Origin: Luteibacter mycovicinus
Lineage (GTDB): Bacteria > Pseudomonadota > Gammaproteobacteria > Xanthomonadales > Rhodanobacteraceae
Direction of reading: 5' to 3'
Length of the DNA: 64,000 nt
Assembly (NCBI RefSeq): GCF_000745235.1
Contig: NZ_JQNL01000001.1
Location: 2,480,001-2,544,000, forward strand
Below are positions 27,210 through 35,791 of this stretch, in pieces; position 1 is the stretch's first letter; each line of letters begins with the position of its first letter. The position numbers and the translations under genes are program-made. The notes under the pieces were generated by a model. It did not search any database. It had not been told where the DNA came from and saw nothing but the letters and a program-made list of their open reading frames with translations.

Positions 27210-28091
27210 CTAATGGCCAGCCAGTGCTCCCTGCACGAACGAAGCGAACTGCCTGGCTTTCGCGCTGGCCAGCCGGCCCGACGGATAGACGGCCCACAGA
27301 TCGATGGATGGCAGTGTCCAGTCGGTCAGCACGCGTTTGACCACGCCGCTGGCGATCTCGTCGGCAAACATCCAGTCCGAGGCGATGGTCAGCCCCATGC
27401 CCGCGAGCACGGCAGCGCGGATACCTTCGGCGGCGCTGAAGCGCGCGCGACCGCTGACTTGCACCGAAACTTCGGTACCGTCACGCGTGAATGCCCATGC
27501 CCCGACGAACTGGCTGCCAGCGATGACCTGATGGTCCGCCAGGTCGGCCGGTCGCTTCGGCTCGCCCGCACGTTTGAGGTAAGCCGGTGTCGCGAGGAGC
27601 GAGCGTCCACCCGTCGCCAGCTTCTGTGCGACGGCGCCGGAGTCGTTCAGCGTACCCATGCGCAGCGACAGATCCACGCCCTCCGCCACGAGGTCAATGA
27701 CGCGGTCGTCGAGAATCATGTCGACCTGCAGTTCCGGATGGTCCGCGAGGAAACGGGGCAGGTGAGGCACGACATGCAGACGGGCGAACGTCGTCGCCGC
27801 CGAAACGCGCAACCGGCCCGACAGCCCGAGGCTCGCGTCGCGCGCCGCCAGTTCCGCCTCGTCAGCCTCCTGCAGCGAGGCGGTAGCCCGTTCGTAAAAG
27901 CGAAGGCCCGCCTCGGTCGGGCTGAGGCCGTGGGTCGAGCGGTTCAACAAGCGGACGCCGAGCCGGTCTTCCAGCTGCGCCACCGTCTTGGACACAGTGG
28001 GCTGGCCGACGTGCAGCAGGCGCGCCGCGGCGGAAAACGAGCCGGTGTCGACTACCCGGACGAACGCGGTCATGGCCTGAAAGCGATCCAT
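27210..28091 (-). CDS. LysR-family transcriptional regulator
   Basis: A 293-residue LysR regulator. The N-terminal helix-turn-helix is in residues 1-60 ([36 protein letters not shown]) and the rest is the co-inducer domain, with the group-typical [20 protein letters not shown] and [11 protein letters not shown]. It is divergent from a GST-crotonase-peroxiredoxin gene row 126 bases away and lies upstream of the monooxygenase gene, so either could be the target. The co-inducer is unknown. Confidence 0.92.
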   Translation of the reverse strand: MDRFQAMTAFVRVVDTGSFSAAARLLHVGQPTVSKTVAQLEDRLGVRLLNRSTHGLSPTEAGLRFYERATASLQEADEAELAARDASLGLSGRLRVSAATTFARLHVVPHLPRFLADHPELQVDMILDDRVIDLVAEGVDLSLRMGTLNDSGAVAQKLATGGRSLLATPAYLKRAGEPKRPADLADHQVIAGSQFVGAWAFTRDGTEVSVQVSGRARFSAAEGIRAAVLAGMGLTIASDWMFADEIASGVVKRVLTDWTLPSIDLWAVYPSGRLASAKARQFASFVQGALAGH

Positions 28092-28216
28092 GGGTATTCC
28101 TCAAAGGAATGAGCATTATCGCTTCGCGCCATCTGCCGTGTCGATGGGCGCAGGGCCACCATGTGCTCATCCGGCGGCAACCGATGCCGCTCAGGACCCT
28201 CCGAGGAGCCCATCGC

Positions 28217-28849
28217 ATGTTTCACGTCCACGCCTTCGCCACCCCCAACAGCATCAAGGTGCCTGTCGCCCTTGAGGAACTCGGGCTCGACTACGAACTG
28301 CATGGCGTCAACGTCAAACAGGGCGAGCAGCGCGCTCCCGCCTTCCTCGCCCTCAATCCGAACGGCAAGGTGCCGGTGCTGATCGACGCCAGGGCCGGAG
28401 AGACGCTGGTGCTGACCGAGTCTGCCGCCATCCTGGTTTACCTCGCCGAACGTGAGGGCAAGCTTCTCCCGGCGACGGGCGAAGCGCGAGCCCGCGTCTT
28501 CGAGCAGCTGTTCTTCCACGCATCCGGTCTCGGCCCGGCCTTCGGTCAGAGTGGTTTCTTCCAGCGCCAGGCGGCCGAGCCGCAGCCCCTCGCTATCGAG
28601 CGCTTCAGCAAAGAAGCGCAGCGCACGCTGGGCATGCTCGACAGCGTGCTCGCGCTGCGCCCCTTCGTCGCCGGTGACGACTACTCCATTGCCGACATCG
28701 CGCACTTCGGCTGGCTCTGGCGCCGCGAATTCGCCGGTGTCTCATTCGACACCACGCCACACGTAGCCCGCTGGTACGACGCCGTTGCAAGCCGACCCGC
28801 TACTCAGCGCGCCATCGCGAAGATCAACGCCCTCGTGCCTTCCGCCTGA
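28217..28849 (+). CDS. Glutathione S-transferase
   Basis: A 210-residue GST. The N-terminal thioredoxin-like domain has FATPNSIKVPVALEELGLDY, NPNGKVPVLID and LTESAAILVYLAER; the helical domain has AGDDYSIADIAHFGW. It resembles the YfcG/YghU type, consistent with disulfide or electrophile handling. The ATG at 28217 has a strong GAGGAG 8 bases upstream; a frame open from 28109 lacks homology before this point. It begins a three-gene same-strand row with the crotonase-fold and peroxiredoxin genes, probably under the divergent LysR. Confidence 0.9.
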   Translation: MFHVHAFATPNSIKVPVALEELGLDYELHGVNVKQGEQRAPAFLALNPNGKVPVLIDARAGETLVLTESAAILVYLAEREGKLLPATGEARARVFEQLFFHASGLGPAFGQSGFFQRQAAEPQPLAIERFSKEAQRTLGMLDSVLALRPFVAGDDYSIADIAHFGWLWRREFAGVSFDTTPHVARWYDAVASRPATQRAIAKINALVPSA

Positions 28850-28884
28850 ACTCTCCCGACTCACACACCACAGGAAACGCTGAC

Positions 28885-29652
28885 ATGTCCCGCTTCGATT
28901 CGTACCGCAACCGCTACGCCAATGCTCGCCTGACCCGGTCCGACACCGGCGTCCTCGAAGTCGCATTGCACACCGATGGCGACAAACTGGTGTTCAACGG
29001 TCACACCCATGAGCAGTTCGTCGATCTCTTCCACGACATCGGTTCCGATCCGGAGAACCGCGTGGTCATTCTTACCGGCAGTGGCGATGCCTTCATGGAC
29101 GCGATCAGCCCGGAGGGTTTCGACTTCTTCACCCCGCTCGGGTACGACAAGATTTTCCGTGAGGGGAAAAAGGTCCTGATGAACATCCTCGACATCGAGG
29201 TGCCGCTGATCGCCGCACTCAATGGTCCGGTGCTGTTGCACTCCGAATACGCGCTGCTCGCCGACATCGTACTGGCAACGCCCGAGACCGTTTTCCAGGA
29301 CAAACCGCATTTCGATTTCGGCATCGTCCCGGGGGACGGCGTGAACCTGCTCTGGCCCGAAGTGATCGGCAGCGTGCGCGGCCGCTACTTCGTGCTCACC
29401 CGCCAGGTGCTCGACGCGAAGACCGCGAAGGAATGGGGTGCGGTGAACGAGGTGGTCCCCGCCGCCGACCTTCTGCCGCGTGCACGTGAAATCGCCGAGT
29501 CGCTGGCCGCGCTGCCGCCACTGACCGCGCGTTATACCCGCATCGCGCTGACCCAGAAACTGCGCCGCATCGTCGATGAAGGTGCGGGCTACGGTCTGGC
29601 ACTGGAAGGTATCAGCGCGGCGGAAGTCGCCCGTTCGATGGCTCAGGCTTAA
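28885..29652 (+). CDS. Crotonase-fold (enoyl-CoA hydratase/isomerase family) protein
   Basis: A 255-residue crotonase-fold protein. Segments include VVILTGSGDAFMDAI, VPLIAALNGPVLLHSEYALLADIVLAT and FDFGIVPGDGVNLLWPEVIG. The usual oxyanion-hole loop GAGGAF is not recognisable, and the order HSEYALLADIV suggests the subgroup annotated only as enoyl-CoA hydratase/isomerase family. An AGGAAA site precedes the start. It sits between a GST and a peroxiredoxin gene with gaps of 35 and 13 bases, which looks like an operon. A role outside fatty-acid oxidation, such as isomerising or hydrolysing a small substrate, is possible. Confidence 0.82.
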   Translation: MSRFDSYRNRYANARLTRSDTGVLEVALHTDGDKLVFNGHTHEQFVDLFHDIGSDPENRVVILTGSGDAFMDAISPEGFDFFTPLGYDKIFREGKKVLMNILDIEVPLIAALNGPVLLHSEYALLADIVLATPETVFQDKPHFDFGIVPGDGVNLLWPEVIGSVRGRYFVLTRQVLDAKTAKEWGAVNEVVPAADLLPRAREIAESLAALPPLTARYTRIALTQKLRRIVDEGAGYGLALEGISAAEVARSMAQA

Positions 29653-29665
29653 GGAGAACAACGCC

Positions 29666-30358
29666 ATGTCCCTGCAAGAACGACTCGACGCCTTCAAGGC
29701 CGACTTCGAAGCCGGCAAGCCGCCGTATAGCGTCCCCTATACGGTCATTGAAACCATGCATCGCGCCACCGCCGAGCTGATCGCATCCGGCGCAGCCACC
29801 CGCGCCCTGAAGGCGGGCGACAAAGCGCCGGCCTTCACTCTTCCCGATCCCGATGGCAGGCCGGTGTCCTCGGACGACCTCCTTCGTACCGGGCCGCTGG
29901 TGATCAGCTTTTACCGGGGCGTGTGGTGCCCGTACTGCAATATGGAATTGCAGGCGCTGCAGGCCGCGCTGCCGGAGTTCGCGGCGTTGGGCGCGAAACT
30001 GGTCGCCATCTCGCCGCAGCTTCCTGCCAGCAGCCGGAAATCGTCGCGGCAGAACGAGCTGAGTTTTCCGATTCTGTCGGACGGCCATAACGATGTGGCG
30101 GATGCGTTCGGCCTGCGTTTCCAGATGCCGGACTATCTGATCGAGTTGTACCGGGGTCTCAAGAATGACCTCCCCGCGTTCAACGGCGATCCGAGCTGGA
30201 CGCTGCCCATGCCGGCACGTTACGTCATCGACCGCGACGGAACGATCCTGTATGCCGAGGTCAATCCGGATTACACGCGTCGTCCGGACCCGCAGGACAT
30301 GCTGCCGGCGCTGCGACAGGCGAATGCTGCGCAGCCAACATCCTCGCTCGATGTATGA
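29666..30358 (+). CDS. AhpC/TSA-family peroxiredoxin-like protein
   Basis: A 230-residue thioredoxin-fold protein with FYRGVWCPYCNMELQALQ, which has a CxxC at the position of the peroxidatic Cys, followed by LVAISPQLPASS and FPILSDGHNDVADAFGLRF. It belongs to the AhpC/TSA (PRX-like) branch and probably reduces peroxides or acts as a thiol oxidoreductase. The start at 29666 has a strong AAGGAGA site 13 bases after the previous stop; a longer frame lies inside the upstream gene. Third in the GST-crotonase-peroxiredoxin row, it supports an oxidative or electrophile stress function. Confidence 0.9.
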   Translation: MSLQERLDAFKADFEAGKPPYSVPYTVIETMHRATAELIASGAATRALKAGDKAPAFTLPDPDGRPVSSDDLLRTGPLVISFYRGVWCPYCNMELQALQAALPEFAALGAKLVAISPQLPASSRKSSRQNELSFPILSDGHNDVADAFGLRFQMPDYLIELYRGLKNDLPAFNGDPSWTLPMPARYVIDRDGTILYAEVNPDYTRRPDPQDMLPALRQANAAQPTSSLDV

Positions 30359-30427
30359 GCAACTGTGCTTGAATGGGTAACGGTTAGCGGGTCGGGGGTG
30401 TCCGGCACCTCTGACTCGCGACTCCGA

Positions 30428-31345
30428 CTAGACAGCAGGAGAAAGGCTAGCCGCCAGCTCCTCACATCGATCACGCAGAAAATCCCTCAACTGCGTGATC
30501 GCCGGGGTCAGTCGTGATCGGTGCGCACATACGAGATTGAGCGGTGACGGCTCGCAGTGGGCATGCGGGAATATCTCGCGCAGACGACCGGATGCAATGT
30601 CATTGATCAAGTCCAGTCGCGACTTATAGAGCAGGCCTTCACCCGCCACGGCCCAGCGTCTTACGGCATCCGCGTCATCGCTGACGCGGTTGCCCGTTAC
30701 GGTCACCGTCTTATCGCCGCCAGGCAGGGTGAACCGCCAGCGTTCGTGGACCTGCTCGCTCCATACGAAACGCAGGCAGTTGTGCCTGCGCAGGTCGTCC
30801 ACGCCCGAGGGTATGCCGTGACGTTCCAGGTAAGCGGGCGAGGCGCAGAGCGCGCGCCGATTGTTCTCGATCAGTGGCATGGCCACCAGCGACGAGTCCG
30901 ATAACGGGCCGTAGCGCACGGCGGCGTCGACGGGATGCTTCACGAGGTCGGCGAGTCGGTCGCTCAGGCGCACGTGCAACGACAGGCCGGGGTGCCTGTG
31001 CTGGAAGATGTCCAGCCAGCCCAGCAGCAGATTGCGGCCCAGGTCGGATGAGACGGACAGACGCAGCGTTCCCGACAGCGCCTCCTGCGCATGCGCCAGG
31101 GCCTGCTTGCCCTGAAGCTGCGCTTCGAGCATCGCCCGGGCATGCGGGAGATAGCGTTCGCCGTCTTCAGAGAGCTGCATGCTGCGGGTCGAGCGGGTGA
31201 AGAGCCGGGCCTCGATGGCCTTTTCCAGTCGCTGCACCGCCACGCTCGCCAGACCCGGCGCGATATTGAGCTGCCGGGCGGCCTCGGAGAAGCTGCCCGC
31301 GTCCACAGTCTGAACGAATATCTGCACATCATCGAGCCGGATCAT
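30428..31345 (-). CDS. LysR-family transcriptional regulator
   Basis: A 305-residue LysR regulator with N-terminal helix-turn-helix (FVQTVDAGSFSEAARQLNIA, LASVAVQRLEKAIEARLF) and a co-inducer domain (LRLSVSSDLGRNLLLGWLD, VDAAVRYGPLSDSSL). It is divergent from an MDR-family reductase gene 97 bases away, its most likely target. The 69-base gap to the convergent peroxiredoxin gene shows no clear hairpin terminator. Confidence 0.92.
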   Translation of the reverse strand: MIRLDDVQIFVQTVDAGSFSEAARQLNIAPGLASVAVQRLEKAIEARLFTRSTRSMQLSEDGERYLPHARAMLEAQLQGKQALAHAQEALSGTLRLSVSSDLGRNLLLGWLDIFQHRHPGLSLHVRLSDRLADLVKHPVDAAVRYGPLSDSSLVAMPLIENNRRALCASPAYLERHGIPSGVDDLRRHNCLRFVWSEQVHERWRFTLPGGDKTVTVTGNRVSDDADAVRRWAVAGEGLLYKSRLDLINDIASGRLREIFPHAHCEPSPLNLVCAHRSRLTPAITQLRDFLRDRCEELAASLSPAV

Positions 31346-31442
31346 TATCGTGATTTCGCAGAAAGTGTTAACGATGTTTAGGGATTTTTCCTGAATCCAC
31401 GTAAAGACACAATGTGCCCCTCGCTAACAGAAGGGTGCACCC

Positions 31443-32549
31443 ATGAAAGCCATCGGCTTCTACAGCAATCAGGCCATCGACCATCCGCAAGCGCTCCAGG
31501 ACATCGAGGTCCTCGAGCCGACGCTGCGTGACCACGACATCCTCGTCGAGGTGCGGGCCGTGTCGGTCAATCCGGTCGATACCAAGGTCCGCAAGCATGG
31601 CGACATCCCCGCGGACGGTGCGCGCATCATCGGCTGGGACGCGGCAGGCGTCGTTCGTGCGACCGGACCGTTGGCCACACGCTTCAAGCCGGGCGACCGG
31701 GTCTGGTACGCGGGTGATATCACGCGTCCGGGGAGCAATAGCGAGTTGCAGGCCGTCGACGAGCGGGTCGTCGGCCCGATGCCGACGTCATTGGACTTCG
31801 CCGAGGCGGCGTCGCTTCCGCTGACCGCGATCACCGCATGGGAATTGCTGTTCGACCGCCTGCGTATCCACGAGACCGACCCCACCGAGAATCAGGTGCT
31901 GCTGGTGACCGGAGCCGCCGGTGGTGTCGGTTCGATCCTGACCCAGCTCGCGCGTCGGCTGACCGGTGTGACGGTGATCGGTACGGCATCCCGCGCTGAA
32001 ACACGCGATTGGGTTCTGCAGCATGGCGCGCATCACGTCATCGATCACAGCCAGCCGTGGGAAGACCAGCTCAAAGCGCTGGGTATCGAGAGCGTCGACT
32101 ACGTCGCCGGTCTGAATGCCAGCGCCGCCTACGTCCCGCAGATTGCCGCCGTCATGCGTCCGGAAGGCAAGTTTGCGCTGATCGACGATCCCAAGGCCCT
32201 GGATATCGGACCGTTCAAGAACAAGTCCATCTCGATCCACTGGGAGCTGATGTACACCCGGCCGATCTTCACCACCCGAACCATCGCGCGACAGCATGCG
32301 TTGCTTCGCCGTGTCGCCGAGCTCGTCGATCGCGGTGATCTGGTGCACACGCTCACGCAGCGCATCGACGGTTTCGATGCCGCGGGTCTGATCAAGGCGC
32401 ATGCCCTCGTCGAAGCCGGAAGCATGATCGGCAAGGTTGTCGTGGTGCGTGAACCCCTCCCATCCTTCTTATTGACGGACACAGCCATGACAGTAAAGGC
32501 ACTCGCCACCAGTCGCCTGGGCCTTGAAACCGGGCTTCCATTTATCTGA
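31443..32549 (+). CDS. Zinc-type alcohol dehydrogenase-like / quinone oxidoreductase family protein
   Basis: A 368-residue medium-chain dehydrogenase/reductase. The N-terminal GroES-like part includes VEVRAVSVNPVDTKVRKHG and GWDAAGVV, and the NADPH Rossmann motif is LLVTGAAGGVGSILTQLAR. It lacks the catalytic zinc-binding pattern, consistent with a quinone or enone reductase. Homologous sequence should end near GKVVV (about residue 337); the last 30 residues, from REPLPSF to GLPFI, look like an extension gained by read-through. It is divergent from a LysR gene, its likely regulator. Confidence 0.9.
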   Translation: MKAIGFYSNQAIDHPQALQDIEVLEPTLRDHDILVEVRAVSVNPVDTKVRKHGDIPADGARIIGWDAAGVVRATGPLATRFKPGDRVWYAGDITRPGSNSELQAVDERVVGPMPTSLDFAEAASLPLTAITAWELLFDRLRIHETDPTENQVLLVTGAAGGVGSILTQLARRLTGVTVIGTASRAETRDWVLQHGAHHVIDHSQPWEDQLKALGIESVDYVAGLNASAAYVPQIAAVMRPEGKFALIDDPKALDIGPFKNKSISIHWELMYTRPIFTTRTIARQHALLRRVAELVDRGDLVHTLTQRIDGFDAAGLIKAHALVEAGSMIGKVVVVREPLPSFLLTDTAMTVKALATSRLGLETGLPFI

Positions 32550-32634
32550 AGTGTTCATCCGATACTTTCGAATTTTACCGATGAGCAATTGGGGTCATCA
32601 TTGACGGTGCCCATTCACGACGCTGGTGAACCCC

Positions 32635-33609
32635 ATGCTTTCCACGCTAGTCCTTGCCGCGGCGATGATCGCGTCGCCCCATGCGGTAAGCGAAGAAAGC
32701 ACGCGCATTACCTATCATCGAGCGGTGGTCGGCGGCGTCGGCATCTTCTATCGTGAAGCCGGCTCGCCATCGAACCCGACGATTGTCCTGCTGCACGGCT
32801 TTCCTTCGTCTTCGCGGCAGTTCAGTGCGTTGATGCCGTTATTGGCCCCCCGTTATCACCTGATCGCCCCCGACTATCCGTCATTCGGGCAAAGCGATAC
32901 GCCAGACCCCGCGAACTACGCATACACCTTCGATCATCTCGCGGAGACCATGGACGGTCTGCTGGAGCAGCTGGGCCTGTCTCGCTATTCGCTTTACCTC
33001 CATGACTACGGCGGGCCCGTGGGCTTCCGACTGATGACAGCCCATCCCGACCGTGTCGAGGCACTCATCGTCTCGAATGCGAATGCCTACACCGAGGGCC
33101 TCGGCAAGAAATGGGAGCGCATTGCTCAGTTCTGGGAACGTCCGGACGCGAACGAGGACGTGGTCGACGCATTCCTCTCGGAAAAGGCCACGCGGGAGCG
33201 TCACACATTGGGAACGCGTCATCCGGAGCGATACGATCCCGACGCATGGACCGACGAGTACACTCATCTCTCCTTGCCTGGTCAGCACGCGATTCAGGCG
33301 AGCCTTTTATTCGATTACCGCACCAACGTCGCGGGCTATCCTGCATGGCAGGCGTGGCTTCGGCAATACCAGCCGCCGACACTCGTGGTGTGGGGGAAAA
33401 ACGATCCGTCTTTCGTCGCAGCGGGCGCGCAGGCCTTCGCACGCGACGTGCCCAAGGCCGAGATTCACCTTCTGGATGCGGGCCACTGGCCGTGGGAGGA
33501 GGCGAATGCCGAGATCGCCGGGTATGTTCTCGGATTCATGGATCGCGCGGTACCGCGGCGCCTTGCGGAAGCACCAGTCGCAGCGCCTCATCGACCGCCA
33601 TCTCGGTGA
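32635..33609 (+). CDS. Secreted alpha/beta hydrolase (haloalkane dehalogenase/epoxide hydrolase-like)
   Basis: An alpha/beta hydrolase of about 324 residues with an N-terminal signal-like segment (MLSTLVLAAAMIASPHA). The oxyanion motif is LLHGFPSSSRQF, the nucleophile is Asp in LHDYGGPVGF as in haloalkane dehalogenases and epoxide hydrolases, another acidic residue is in VVWGKNDPSF, and the catalytic His is in DAGHWPWEE. An in-frame GTG at 32626 is an alternative start; neither has a strong ribosome site. The last 74 bases overlap the convergent LysR gene. The substrate is unknown. Confidence 0.87.
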   Translation: MLSTLVLAAAMIASPHAVSEESTRITYHRAVVGGVGIFYREAGSPSNPTIVLLHGFPSSSRQFSALMPLLAPRYHLIAPDYPSFGQSDTPDPANYAYTFDHLAETMDGLLEQLGLSRYSLYLHDYGGPVGFRLMTAHPDRVEALIVSNANAYTEGLGKKWERIAQFWERPDANEDVVDAFLSEKATRERHTLGTRHPERYDPDAWTDEYTHLSLPGQHAIQASLLFDYRTNVAGYPAWQAWLRQYQPPTLVVWGKNDPSFVAAGAQAFARDVPKAEIHLLDAGHWPWEEANAEIAGYVLGFMDRAVPRRLAEAPVAAPHRPPSR

Positions 33610-34450
33610 GCCCTTCCGCCGCATCTTGCAGCTGCCCGTCGGCGACGTGAAGAAAGAGAGGAAGCGTCCGGGCGTGAGGCAGGTCGGCAGGTGTGGGGTC
33701 GATGACGCTGAGATGCGCAGGTACGCTCATCGTGGCGCGCAACGTGATCCCAAGGCCGGCTTCCACGGACGCCCAGACGCCCGCAAGGCTCGGCGTCGCG
33801 ACGGCGATGCGCCAGGGGATGCCCGCGTCGTCGAGAAGGGACGTCGCGGTCGCGCGGATCGCGCATGGTCCATCGGCGACCACCAGCAGCACCGGCTCCG
33901 AGTGGCCGCCCCGCGCGGGCGTGCCGCTCGTCGGACCCACCCATGACAGATCCACGTCCGCGATCTGTCGCGCGTGCTTCGAGGTCGGGTGGCTGCTCCA
34001 TGCGAGCGCCACGTCGAGCGTTCCATGGCTTATCCGCTCTATCAGCGATGCACTCTGTTCGATGTGCACTTCGACTTTGACGCGTGGATACGTCTTTCCG
34101 AAACGGTGGAGCACCGAAGGCAACCATCGCTCCGCGAAGTCCGCGGGTAAGCCAAGCCGGACCGAGCCCTCTAGGTCCGGCGCGCGCACCGCACGCACCG
34201 CATCATCGTTCAGCTCGACGAGCCGTTTTGCGTAGCTCAGCAAGGCATGGCCCGGCTCCGTCAGGACCAGTCCCCGGCCGGATCGCTGTACCAGCGGGAG
34301 GCCGATCTGGTCCTCCAGCTTGCGCAGCTGGGCGCTGATCGCCGATGGCGACCGGCCCAGTCGGGTTGCAGCCCGCGCGAAGCTTCCCAGCTCCATGCCG
34401 GTGACGAACGTCCGTAGCACATCGATGTCGAGATTTACCCGCGTTCGCAT
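33536..34450 (-). CDS. LysR-family transcriptional regulator
   Basis: A LysR regulator of about 304 residues. The helix-turn-helix covers VLRTFVTGMELGSFARAATR and SPSAISAQLRKLEDQIGLPL; the effector domain includes VRLGLPADFAERWLPSVLHR and LDVALAWSS. The start at 34450 is preferred (AGG 9 bases upstream); an in-frame ATG at 34483 would add 11 residues. Its 3' end overlaps the convergent hydrolase gene by 74 bases, so both cannot be fully transcribed without antisense overlap. The target is unclear. Confidence 0.88.
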   Translation of the reverse strand: MRTRVNLDIDVLRTFVTGMELGSFARAATRLGRSPSAISAQLRKLEDQIGLPLVQRSGRGLVLTEPGHALLSYAKRLVELNDDAVRAVRAPDLEGSVRLGLPADFAERWLPSVLHRFGKTYPRVKVEVHIEQSASLIERISHGTLDVALAWSSHPTSKHARQIADVDLSWVGPTSGTPARGGHSEPVLLVVADGPCAIRATATSLLDDAGIPWRIAVATPSLAGVWASVEAGLGITLRATMSVPAHLSVIDPTPADLPHARTLPLFLHVADGQLQDAAEGLTEMAVDEALRLVLPQGAAVPRDP

Positions 34451-34680
34451 GATTCGCCTGATTTGCGCGATAGCCGCGCTCAACGCACCGCCAGATCAAG
34501 GTCGGAAGTATGCCGTTTTGTCGCCGATACCGCCGGGTTGTCCTGGTCGTGACCTGCCTGCTCTCTTCGCTGGCCAGCGCCGCTCCCCCAAGGGACGCCT
34601 TGAACGGCTGAATGGGCGCCGCGCCACCGCCGCGGGGTGAATTGGCGCTAAGTACAGGAAAATGTGAGAATTAGGGGTTA

Positions 34681-34716
34681 ATGGCAGTCTCCGCCATGCC
34701 ACCGACCCGTAAATAA
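34681..34716 (+). CDS. Possible 11-codon leader peptide before the RIO kinase gene
   Basis: An ATG at 34681 preceded by a good AGGGG ribosome site (5 bases upstream) opens a frame of 11 codons (MAVSAMPPTRK) ending in TAA one base before the TTG start of the RIO kinase. The layout is that of a translational-coupling leader. The RIO start itself has no separate strong ribosome site. No homology can be claimed for so short a peptide, so this is a sequence-based suggestion only. Confidence 0.4.
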   Translation: MAVSAMPPTRK

Positions 34717-34717
34717 A

Positions 34718-35572
34718 TTGAAGATCCCCCAAGGCCTGCAGCCGTTGATCGACGACGGCATCATCGATGACGTGCTCCGGCCCCTCAAAAGTGGCAAGGA
34801 GGCGGCGGTGTACGTCGTCCGTAGTGGCGACGACGTGCGCTGCGCCAAGGTCTATAAGGACATGGCGCACCGCAGCTTTCAGCAGCGTGTCCAGTATCAG
34901 GAAGGCCGCAAGGTAAGCAGCAGCCGCGAGGCGCGCGCTATCGGCAAAGGCAGCAAGTACGGCCGCAAGCAGCAGGAAGTCGCCTGGAAGAACGCCGAGG
35001 TCGACGCGCTCTACCAGTTGCGCGAAGCAGGCGTTCGCGTCCCCGAACCGTTTGGGTATTTCCACGGCGTGCTGGTGATGGAACTGGTTACGGATGCCGA
35101 TGGCCTGTCAGCGCCCCGCCTGGGCGAGGTCGATCTCAGCACCGCGGATGCCCTGGAATATCACCGGATTCTGGTCCGGCAGGTCGTGTTGATGCTGTGC
35201 TCCGGACTGATCCACGGCGATCTCTCCGCGTACAACGTTCTCATCGGGCCGGATGGCCCGGTCGTTATCGATTTTCCGCAGGTCGTCAGTGCGGCGGGCA
35301 ACAATGCGGCGCGCACGATGCTCCTGCGTGACGTCAACAATCTCACGGCCTACCTTGGGCGTTCGGCGCCGGAGTTGCTGGAAACATGGTACGGCGAGGA
35401 GATGTGGGCTTTGTTCCAGGCTGGCGAGCTCCGGCCCGATACCGAGCTGACGGGCCATTTCGAGCCGGACGAAAGCGAAGTCGATCTCGACAGTATCCGG
35501 CAGTCGATCAATGACGCCCGGGAAGAGGCGCTGATCCGCCAGCAGGGACGTGAGGCGGCGGAAGAAGACTAG
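34718..35572 (+). CDS. RIO1-family serine protein kinase (TTG start)
   Basis: A 284-residue RIO-family atypical protein kinase. The nucleotide loop is in LKSGKEAAVYVVRSGDDV, the catalytic loop is IHGDLSAYNVLIG, and the metal-binding motif is VVIDFPQVV. RIO kinases act in ribosome maturation in archaea and eukaryotes; the bacterial members have no settled role. No ATG is available in frame near the homologous N-terminus (KIPQGLQPLIDDG), so the TTG at 34718 is taken as start. The C-terminal 45 residues are acidic (FEPDESEVDLD). It stands alone. Confidence 0.9.
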   Translation: MKIPQGLQPLIDDGIIDDVLRPLKSGKEAAVYVVRSGDDVRCAKVYKDMAHRSFQQRVQYQEGRKVSSSREARAIGKGSKYGRKQQEVAWKNAEVDALYQLREAGVRVPEPFGYFHGVLVMELVTDADGLSAPRLGEVDLSTADALEYHRILVRQVVLMLCSGLIHGDLSAYNVLIGPDGPVVIDFPQVVSAAGNNAARTMLLRDVNNLTAYLGRSAPELLETWYGEEMWALFQAGELRPDTELTGHFEPDESEVDLDSIRQSINDAREEALIRQQGREAAEED

Positions 35573-35791
35573 GTTGCTTGTTCAGCCGTGGCCGTGACGG
35601 GCGGAGAAGTGCATGCTGCCCGGGGCGCGAGGAGGCAACGCGGGCGCGGCTCAGAGCATCGGCCCATGTGAACAGCGCGTGCCCCTGATGAAAGCGTGCG
35701 ACCACATTGATCGCGATGCGCTCACGACGAGCCGCCCGCCATTTCACGGGCACAGCCTGACCATGAGAACCTTACAGAAGCGGGCGCACTC

